A stretch of DNA of 64,000 nt from Aquilaria yunnanensis. Its lineage: Eukaryota > Streptophyta > Magnoliopsida > Malvales > Thymelaeaceae. Below the pieces are notes generated by a model. It searched no databases. It saw nothing but the letters and a program-made list of their open reading frames with translations, and was not told the DNA's origin. The position numbers and the translations under genes were made by a program. The stretch lies in the NCBI GenBank assembly GCA_039654915.1, contig CM077593.1:35124501-35188500 (forward strand), read 5' to 3'. Below are positions 55,761 to 64,000 of the stretch, one piece after another. Positions within the stretch are counted from its first letter, which is position 1, and the number at the start of each line of letters is the position of its first letter.

Positions 55761-57952
55761 TGCCATGCCCTCACTGGCCCCTGCCCATGCATACCTATTA
55801 CTAGCCCTAGGAGTAGCATTGGTGCTATTCCGAGCACTGAGTGGTGTGTGCACTAGGTACACTAATAGGGTGTGCCTGGGTGCCTATCGCTGGTACCCAG
55901 AGCCCTCATTGGGCACCTACCAAGATGTTACATGCATGTGTCCTTAATGTGCCCCCTCAGGTGTCTATCGCTAGCACTAGCACTTGCCTGGACACTAGGC
56001 TTAGTGCACTATGTGTGTGTCTCATGTGCCTCTATCACTAGCCAGGGGTGCCTACCAGGGCGCTTGTTGGGCACTATCAATAGTACATTAGGACACATGC
56101 CAGGGCACTGAGGGGCGTGCCCCAGGAAGTCTACCTGCCGTAGCACCAAATTAATTTTGCACACTAAGGCAAAATTCACTCATGTTCCTTCATCAATGCT
56201 TGTGTTATTGTGCTTTTCAAGTGTGCATTCAATCATGCATGGCAACCAAGATACCTATTCATAAATATTTTTGAAAACACATACTTCCATGCATATGCTT
56301 AAGTGCATTACAAAGAGGTTAACAAGCCAATATATCTACTCAAGTGATCACAAGAAACCTTCATTACCAAGCATTCAACCCATAGTTATAGACTTCATAG
56401 ATATATAAACAACATCTCCTCTTTAAGGGCATCCATGCCTCTTACACTTACTTGAATATACATAATCTTTGTAACATAACCAAGAGCATTCCAAAACCTT
56501 AAACAAACCAAGAGGAGAGGTTCATACATACATAGAACTACACATAGCTGAAAGCTACTAATACAACATAGATTAGCACAATGGTTTGAAGTACAAGCCC
56601 CACCACTAGACCAATGGGCATAAAGGCAAAGCACATTACATAAGCCAACGAGCACATATCCATACCACACACTAGACTTGTCCCACAACTATATAAAATC
56701 TGCAAGCAACATAACCATACGAGCTTACACATTTATATGGACTTGTACTACTACTTATTGAGCCATTATACCAAGCTAGTATTCTTACCTCCCTCGTACC
56801 CGAATACAAAAGTCTTGGCCCTCAAGCAACTTAAAGCTTAATATCCTTTCTTGAAACATGTAAACACAGGGCATGAGTTATATGTATAACTTAGTAAGGG
56901 AACACATACAACTTTACAAGCTTATTTAGTTAAGCCTGAAAGCTTAACCTCGTTAAGCAATGCTCTAACCTACAAAACAAACACAAAGACAAAGAAAACA
57001 CAACTATGGAAGATAATATGATAACCATCTAGCTAATAAGGGTCAGCAATCACAAACAATCACCAAAGCACACAACTCATACACACTCCACATCCCCATT
57101 GGTCTCGGCCAACATTACCACTAGCAAGTACACCATACATTGACTCATTTCGTAGTTCCATTAATTAAAAATCAATACATGGAGCTCCAAGTTCACACAT
57201 GAGTTGGCTGACTCATGGGTTGAGCTTTAGTACCTGCCATTAACATAACTAGCTAGCATACTAACACATACGCCCAAAAGCAATCCATAGCCCTTACAAT
57301 AAACCAAGTTCATATAGTTCCATGACTATCCCTTAGATGCTTAATACTCTTCTATAACATGGAATTTAACCAATTCAAGAAGAGTACAGTGTATCCCTTA
57401 CCAAACCATGCCGTTGAACCTTCGGTCTTGCTTTCAAATGCAAGATTTCAAGCTTAGCAATGCAACTCCAAGATCTCTTAAGGCTAAATTACACTTGATT
57501 AACCTTGAATCTTCAATTTCATCTCTAATTCATCACCAATCCAGCAAAACCCGAGCCTTCCAAGCCAAGAACAGAACTAAGCTCAAACTAGGAGCTTTGA
57601 CCTGAAAACAAAGTAATTTAACTAAGTCGAAGCATGCAAATCCAGTAAAGTGCCACATGGAGAAAAATGGGCAAAATGCCCTTTTCGGCAATGTCACTTT
57701 TTTGCATGGTGCCATGAAATCCCCCATTAAAATATTTCCTCATATTAGTCACCTGAATACGCATATAATTAGGTCCTCACACTTTAGTTTCTTTCACTAA
57801 ACCTTTAAACCTTTAAACGTGCACAAGGAGGGTCTCAGGTAAGCCTTCATGTGTCTCCAAGGCCCACCAAGTACCTTACCCATTTTAATGCTTGGGCTAT
57901 TTTCTTTCACTCCAAGGTACTCAAGTCCTCCAAGAAAATAGGGGTTATGACA
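55761..57952 (-). mobile_element. L5: long solo LTR, inside F pol
   Basis: About 2192 bp, TGCCATGCCC...GGGTTATGACA. Family hairpin AGTTATA-TG-TATAACT at 56876-56891, extendable by a G-T and a T-A pair. A degenerate GTGTGCAC/GTGCCT-rich block (55800-56110) lies near the left end, as in L3. The flanks GCTAA and GTTAG match in three of five bases, so the ends are estimates. No internal region. Confidence 0.68.
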
Positions 57953-58931
57953 GTTAGTCTATTAAAATAAATGGAACACATCCCTGGAAAGACAAGATTT
58001 TGTAAGAAAGTAAGCAAAGAGACTATTGGAGGCTGCCATCATCAGGGAGGTTCAATATGCCGAATCGCTAGCTAATGTGGTTTTGGCCAAATAGGAGTAT
58101 AAAGACTGATGTTTGTGTAGAGACTATATGAACCTTAATGACGCCTACCCAGAAGACCCACATCCATTGCCAGCCATAGAACAACTAGCCAATGCCACTA
58201 CCAAATTCAAGGTCCTTTCCTTCATGGAAGCATTCAATGGTTATCACCAAATCTGAATTGACCCTAAGGATGAGTAATAAATGGCCTTTGTCATGGGAAA
58301 GGCAGTATATTACTACCAATGTATGCCTTTTGGCCTTAAAAAAATTGGAGCTACTTACTAGTGGTTTATGAACAAAGTTTTCATGGAACAATTAAGGTGA
58401 AGCATGGAAGTGTTGTGGATGCCATGATTGTTAAGGGAAGAGTCATGGAACATCACGTTGAAAATCTCCATGAAGCATTCCAAAGAGTGAGGCAGTTCAA
58501 CATGCACTTAAAGCCTAATAAGTGTATCTTTGGGGTCAAGGCTAGGAAATTCCTGGGCTATATGCCTCAAAAAAATGGATAGATACTAATCTTGATAAAA
58601 TTGATGTCATCTTGATGATGCCTAACCCAAGGACAAGAAAGACATCCGTAGGCTGGCTGGAAGATTGATAGCCTTTGGGCACTTCGTCTTTAAGATTGTA
58701 GACTACTACTGATCTTTCTTTCAGATCTTTAAGAAAGGTGTAGAGTTTCAATAGATGAAGGAATGCAGAGTAGCCTTTGAGCATATTAAAAAGGACCTGT
58801 GCAAGCTTTGATAGTAAAACATTGATCTGTTGTTCTTGCACCTTGTCTCACTAATGGCTCGATCAGTGTGATACAGGTTAGAAAGTAAGGCCCCAAACAA
58901 TAGCCTATTTACTACATCAGTTAAACCCTCC
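57953..58931 (+). pseudogene. Element F reverse transcriptase and start of RNase H pseudogene
   Basis: LLEAAIIREVQYAESLANVV, CRDYMNLNDAYPEDPHPLPA, FMEAFNGYHQI and YYYQCMPFGLKKIGATY align with C RT. The active site YVDD reads VVDA (58411-58422), so it is dead. NMHLKPNKCIFGVKARKFLG follows. RNase H begins near 58860 (QTIAYLLHQL) and is cut at CCTCC by E. Confidence 0.82.
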
Positions 58932-60351
58932 TGTTGGGTTTCGGGAGCCAAACAGCACAGCAGAATTTAACCGAAACCCTCCAGGATCCAAGTGAAACGG
59001 GGTAAACCGGGTGTTCAAAAATTTCATACCTAATTTTCGGTTGAGATCTCTCACTCAACTTTAGAGTCGAATCACAAAACCTGAACAGTTGATGTGTTCA
59101 GGCTCTCTATGGTATCCACACGAGCCTCTCAGGATCACCACGCTTCCACCACATCCCGGCAGATGCGTTTCTCTTGCGCTCGCAATGCTAGCTTGCGTCC
59201 TCCAAGGAATTGCAAGAGAAGAGTACGGCTGTCCTTTTGGGAGGCTAGGGCAAGGAGACCTGTGAATTTCTCACTTAAAAGTTGTATTTATAGTGAGACT
59301 CAACTTCCAGGCCTAATGGGTTTCAAAGCCCTAATCCAATTAGGATTTAATTTCGGGCTTAATAATGGCTCAACTCCTTGGCCCATTATTAATACGAAAT
59401 TAAAGTGAAACCATAACCCAAATAATTAGCCCATGCACTCTAATGATCCAAATAGCTCTATGTGTGCGACCCAATAGGCTCTTGCCATGTTGGCAATGAT
59501 CATAAATCACATTTATGATCATAAGCAATGAACGGTGTCTTAGCAACACATCATTGCTACCCAAGTGACAAGATTGTCGGTGAATCGACTAAACCTTTAT
59601 GATCATCACCGATATATGCCATTGTCCCTTTGTCCAAGATATCAAGACTAAGCACGAGACATGGAATGTGTCACTCTCGTATAGCCCAATCTTTGGTTTC
59701 TTGATTACCGAGTAGACCAACTTAAACTGACGACATTGATATCATATATCAACTCATCGGAGCATGGCCATGCATTTTCTAAGTCTCACTCTATCAAGGG
59801 GCCCAAAGATATCACTCCCGTTACATAGGAGGGACAAATCCCATCTTGATCATACAAATCCCTCCGCATGATATGTGACATACCCAATGACCTCCTTCAA
59901 GTTCACTCAGTTACGAGCAACAAAGGAAAGTATCAAAGTATGTGACTCACATGTAGGGAACCTTGATGATCTTAGGTCGAAGGACTACATATACCATGAT
60001 CACTATGAGAATCACTTATGACACTCATATAACGATCCATGAAGTGTTCTCATGGTGGGTCGGTCCAGTACACAAGTTCTCCAACTTGTACCCATATGTA
60101 GACTACATATCTCATATTAGTCTCCACATATGCTAGTCATTATGTATTATTGCAACCCGCTCCACAATAATACTAGACTAGGGACGTTTAAGAATATCAT
60201 TATTCTAGGGTTACAATTATGTTTATTACATTACGCAGAAATAAAACAACAAACATAATTGCTGGATTAATGCCTCAATAAAATATCATGACTCAATGTG
60301 CAAAAATACAATCATCTCATGATTGGCTTTTTTTTGGGCACAACACTAACA
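58932..60351 (-). mobile_element. Element E: solo LTR of the D copia family, inside F
   Basis: 1420 bp, TGTTGGG...CACTAACA, with perfect target duplication CCTCC (58927-58931 and 60352-60356). It is about 98% identical to the LTR parts of D and shows the complete LTR that D lacks. In element sense (minus strand) it starts TGTTAGTGTTGTGCCC. No internal region remains, so it is a recent solo LTR. Confidence 0.93.
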
Positions 60352-60782
60352 CCTCCAAGGGGCAAAGTCAAGATATCCGATCTTACAGAAACCTGTATTT
60401 CCCATTGTTATGGCCTCTTGAAAGCTTCGACCTTATTTTCAAACTCATAAGGTCATTGTCAAAATGAAGTTGCCTTTGAAGAATATCCTAAAAATGTTAG
60501 ACCATTCTGGCAGACAGGCAAAATGGTGTACTAAGCTAAGAGAATTTTATATACACTTTGACCCCTAGAAGGCCATTAAGGCATAGCCTTGGCTGATTTT
60601 GTTGCAAAAATGACTCTAATAGAGAATGATTTTATAAAAGAACCTAAAGCTAAAGACCCCACTTAGGACTTGTGTGTCAGCAGAACTTATAGCCAAAACG
60701 ACTAAGGAGCCAAGGTTTTATTAAAAGGACCCCGAAAAGTAAAAATGCCACTGAAAGTGAGGTTCAAATTCCCTATTACACT
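60352..60782 (+). pseudogene. Element F RNase H and start of second RNase H, truncated
   Basis: After E: SYRNLYFPLLWPLES in shifted frames, then GRQAKWCTKLREFYIHF and KAIKA-like text ending LADFVAKMTLIEND, which align with GRLSKWCIELGEHDITYEPR of C. The beginning of the archaeal-type RNase H follows (AKDPT, DLCVSRTYSQND, GAKVLLKGPRKVKMPLKVRF). The match stops at about 60780. Confidence 0.78.
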
Positions 60783-62095
60783 ATGGTCCCCTATGCGTGT
60801 CCTTGTTTCAGTCAAAGTCATAATCTTCATCCTCCTTTTAGACACGTTTCTCCACTCCCGTGGAAGGAGGTTGTTACTTTAGGAATTGTTGCAGCTTTTC
60901 CTACTTATGTAGGCTTTTTAAGCACTTTCTCATCTAGTGGTACTCTTCTCTATCATGACTGGGCTCTTTTTATGGAACTGGCAATATTTCTTCATTTTTT
61001 TTTATGCAGCCTATAGATTGAGGCCTCTAGACACCTCCTTGTCACTTTAGGGTCATCAGTATATTAGCCTGATACGTGTTGAAACCATGACCATGCAAGT
61101 TGCCCCCCATTTCCCTATTCAGTCACATTTTTTAGCCACCTAATTGGTAGAGACTCCTTCCTTCTAGAAACTTTACTTGTTATCATGATCTCCTTGGTGT
61201 TTATGCACTAGGTGGCCTTTTCTAATAACTCAGTCAATGTGGTGTACGTAAACTTGCTAAACTCAAAGGCAAGGCGGAATCTTTCTTCAGCCCCTTGGTC
61301 ATGGTAGCAATCCTAACATTTTGGTGTAGATTTGCATGGCAAGGGCTCCTTAGTCAAATCTTTAGATGCACATCCACACTGACTCATTCTTGACCTGGTA
61401 TACACTAAACAACAAAAGGTACCCCTTGGCAATGGGTTGGCTCTCCACAAAGAGTTAGAAGAATGCTTGTTTAAGATCCAGAGACAAAGACAATATTCTT
61501 TTAGGAAGATTTTTGAACTAGTTGGAAGTTAGTCCAGTTGGGGTTAGTTAAAAAAATCTTACATAAAGTTGCATCATTCACACCTCTAACATGTCATCAT
61601 GTGGTTATATTTCTGGATGTCTACGTTCGGGTCGCCACAACAATTGTAGGTTTCCATCTCAAGGATTTCGAAACCTTGTGGCAGGGGCATATCCATAATA
61701 TGCTGGGTGATTGGTTATGGGTCGTTTTCAGTAGGCCGGTCAGGCTAGACCAAACTAACTTCTAGGCTATTTGGGACTCCATCCTTGCTAGCCACTTAGA
61801 GGATGCCAGCTGGCTAAACTTTCAGCTATAAGTTAGATGGCCTCTCCTACCGTGTAGAAGTGTGCAATTGTCCTATAAAGGGTTTGCCCTATGGTTGAGT
61901 CACTTGAGGGTTTCCTGGAATATTTCCGCCCTATTAACCTTTCCAACAGCCTCTGTGATATTTCCACCACAAATGCTTTTGCTGCAGGTCTTTCATGCTA
62001 GCTCTTATGAGAGTGATGGGTTCATCATTTTTGGTGCTCTGAACACCTTTTTTACCATGGTTGTGAGTGTACACCATAATGTCTGCCACTATTCC
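60783..62095 (-). pseudogene. Element N gag pseudogene (Tat-type gypsy), minus strand
   Basis: Read from 62095 downward: MPLP-type text (ICPCHKVSKSLRW in one frame; GFEILEMETYNCCGDPNVDI in the next), then a stretch aligning with SRPTAKMPVQMF (SQPIAKGYLLLFSVYQ), and TTLTELLEKAT near 61200. Near 60980-60790 are KKYCQFHKKSPV and KRRMKIMTLTETRTRIGDHS, matching the zinc finger and the acidic/basic tail of C gag (KFCQFHRNHG; DEDYDSDRRRNRSP). Stops and frameshifts are dense. The gag ends at the junction with F. Confidence 0.7.
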
Positions 62096-62104
62096 CACTG
62101 ATGG

Positions 62105-62760
62105 TGCCAAATTGGTGTAGTTTGATGTCCTGGGGTTCTAGAATGGTAAGCCTAAAGTGGTGGACCTATAAAACAATGAAACATAAAGGAGAGAGTGGAT
62201 GAAGGTGCCCTGGGATATTTACTATGAGGGAGTTTCCAACGCTCAAGTAAGTATCTTGTTAAGGTGTTCATAGGTTGTAAATATGGAAGCTAGCATACCT
62301 AAGTAGAAGGATGGAATCCTCTATGTATAGTGCCTTTCAGTCGAATCATAAGTGTCTATTTGTCTAGCCACAAGTCCTTCATTGTGATAAGTGCTTTGAC
62401 TTACCGGCTTGACATGCAGTTTGGCAGACTGTCCCCAACTACCTATACAGATGTACGAATGAGCAAGAACAAGCTTGGGTCTCCCTCGTTCGTCATTTTC
62501 TTAAGGAAGGGTCACCTTAAGAGGAATGGATCTTGGCCATGCTGGCCAAACCCAACAAGCCAACACTAGTGCCCGGGTGGTGCTGGACTTGGGTACCCCC
62601 AAGGTGTGCTATATTTAAGATCCCAATGAGCTTCCTTGGAAGTGCTAATAAGTCCATTAAAGATGAACCATCAAGTGAAAGGTTTGCGTAGGCACACCTT
62701 GATTTAGACAGAGTAAGTGTGAGAGAGAAAATGATGATAAAAATTGAGCATATGTAATAA
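62105..62760 (-). repeat. Element N 5' LTR and primer binding site, minus strand
   Basis: On the minus strand ATTTGGCACCATCAGTGGGA (about 62124-62105) is a decayed form of the Tat primer site TTTGGCGCCGTCTGTGGGA. Upstream of it CTTACTTGAGCGTTGGAAAC (about 62251-62232) matches the TGACTTGGGCGTCGGAGG motif of the A/B/C LTRs. The LTR start is not resolved; 62760 is a guess. Confidence 0.6.
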
Positions 62761-64000
62761 CCCTGTCCAACAAGAAAACCATTTGCATTTTGGACTGACC
62801 CATTTCCTTTGCTCTGAAATTACTTATATTTTACATTTTAAAGATTTATGGGCTAGACTAAAATTTATTATGTGCTTGGGTTTTTGTTCTCTTGGTGAAT
62901 ACTTCCATCTTCTTTTTTTACTAGAAATGTTTAAAGGCCAGCCTTTATCACATCTTCGAAAAACAGGCCAAATTAAGTGGACTTTGTGTGCCTTGCATTT
63001 CTCTATGTTTTCTAGCCACATATATGGGCCTTTAATTTTAAAGTAAGGTAAATATAGATTGTTATTTTTTACGTCGATTTATTTTTCTATTTTTTAAAAT
63101 TTTTTTATTATATCCTAACACGCTATTAATAATTAATTGGATGATTTAAGAGATTTTTTCCCTATCCCATATTTTCCCTTTTTTTTTTAGGTGTTCCTAT
63201 GAAATGCATGAATGTTTTATTTTCCTATTGATAATTATTAGAATTCTATCTAACTTTTTATTACAATTTTTCATTTTATATAGAAATAAAAGTTCTGATA
63301 ATTATTGATAATTAATAATGGTTTTGCTAAAATATTACACTTAGCTAAATATTAGGCCACAATTCATAACACCCCATGGAATTTCATGCCCAACATTCCC
63401 GTTTCGCATTTGTTATTAATATTCAAGCGGCCGATGACTTGTATTTGCCCCTCCATTTAACTTTTCTTTAATTTTAGCCTGTAGCCATATTTTACAATTT
63501 CATCTTGCATCACCGCTTAAATGTTACATATTTAAGTCACTTATATTCTATCTTCTCAACGCTTGAGGTTCTTGAAGCTTGTGACTTCAATACTGTGTTT
63601 CGTAGACAAAGTGATTAGATGAGCTTTCATTTCATTTTTCCATCATTTCAAAACTAGCTGTGTATTTGTTTTGTGAACATGAATGTGTAAACATTATCAA
63701 ACACATATTATGTTTTCAACGTAAAACCCTTGTCCTTTTACAGGATACAAAAGAATTATCTTTGGAAACAGTAACCCGTCCTTATGAGACTAGTTAATTG
63801 GAAACTCAGAGCTTCCACTGACCAAGCTTTAGTTCGATGGCTAAATTATACGCGTCAGAAAAGTTCAAGGGCCTCTAGCATGCTTTGGCCCTAGGGAAGT
63901 TCATCCTAATGCAGGACTCAGCTTCAGTTTAAAGTGTAGCAGGCAATCATATAGGTCTCAGCTTGGCTTTTATGGAAATGGAGAAATGAGGTAGTTTTCA
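62761..64000. other. AT-rich tail of window, no gene seen
   Basis: Long A/T-rich stretches (63050-63350) and no coding frame that aligns with anything I know. The text from about 63480 onward looks like LTR or leader sequence but has no partner in the window, so I leave it unassigned. Confidence 0.4.

Larger units (their letters stand above)
50800..60782 (+). mobile_element. Element F: old Ty3/gypsy (Tat-type), split by L4, L5 and E, truncated at 60782
   Basis: Blocks 50800-52060, 54695-55760, 57953-58931 and 60352-60782 read in order as LTR end, gag, protease, RT, RNase H and the start of the second RNase H. The interruptions are solo LTRs L4 (TSD AGTTT), L5 and E (TSD CCTCC). Integrase and the 3' LTR are missing: at about 60780 the sequence switches to the gag of N on the other strand. 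Stops are very frequent, so F is among the oldest elements here. Confidence 0.82.

Noticed and set aside
55765..56111. Repeated GTGTGCAC/GTGCCT words in L5 (and 42730-42900 in L3) as a satellite or CRISPR-like array
   Set aside because: There is no fixed period and no conserved repeat-spacer structure. It is a degenerate part of an LTR.
62744..63046. 100-codon + strand open frame near the end of the window
   Set aside because: It is in AT-rich sequence, with no recognisable motif and a similar frame on the other strand. No support as a gene.
1..64000. tRNA, rRNA or host protein-coding genes
   Set aside because: I found none. The tRNA-like words seen (TGGTATCAGAGCC, TTTGGCGCCGTCTGTGG) are retrotransposon primer binding sites.

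Overview
This window looks like intergenic DNA of a large, repeat-rich angiosperm nucleus, probably a eudicot. Nearly every base I can place belongs to a retrotransposon: Ty3/gypsy Tat-type, Ty3/gypsy Reina-type, Ty1/copia, a plant L1-type LINE, and a set of long solo LTRs. I see no ordinary host gene and no tRNA or rRNA gene. The structure is nested, and most insertions can be proved by 5-bp target-site duplications (TSDs).

1-25163: an old Tat-type gypsy element (A) on the + strand, whose 5' end lies outside the window. Its RNase H region holds a solo LTR of a related element (B; TSD CCTAG). B was hit 13 bp inside its own start by a full-length relative, C (3378-14192; TSD GAAGG; LTRs 858 and 868 bp, about 3% divergent). 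A was also hit by a young copia deletion derivative, D (15553-19527; TSD CTATC). C is the best preserved element. Its gag-pol is one frame (4204-9702) broken only by three nonsense codons, and its integrase DD35E is complete. Downstream of pol, C and A both carry an antisense gene with three conserved introns and its own candidate promoter (TATA box and G-box).

25164-30729: an unplaced flank, a diverged long LTR (L1) and an AT-rich spacer with a diverged direct repeat.

30730-50276: an old LINE (M) on the minus strand. It is split by a copia element, G (31307-35808; TSD CTCCT), and by an old Reina-type chromovirus, K (36564-46778). K itself holds two long solo LTRs, L2 (TSD GACTG) and L3.

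About 50800-60782: an old Tat-type gypsy element (F) on the + strand. It is split by long solo LTRs L4 (TSD AGTTT) and L5, and by a 1420-bp solo LTR, E (TSD CCTCC), of the D family. F ends abruptly at about 60780 against the gag of another Tat-type element, N, on the minus strand (60783 to about 62760). The last 1.2 kb is AT-rich and unassigned.

The most interesting signals are the spliced antisense gene with its own promoter, conserved between two relatives; a hairpin with compensatory arm changes in all five long LTRs; and a gag start codon placed inside the LTR at exactly the same distance from its end in three relatives.
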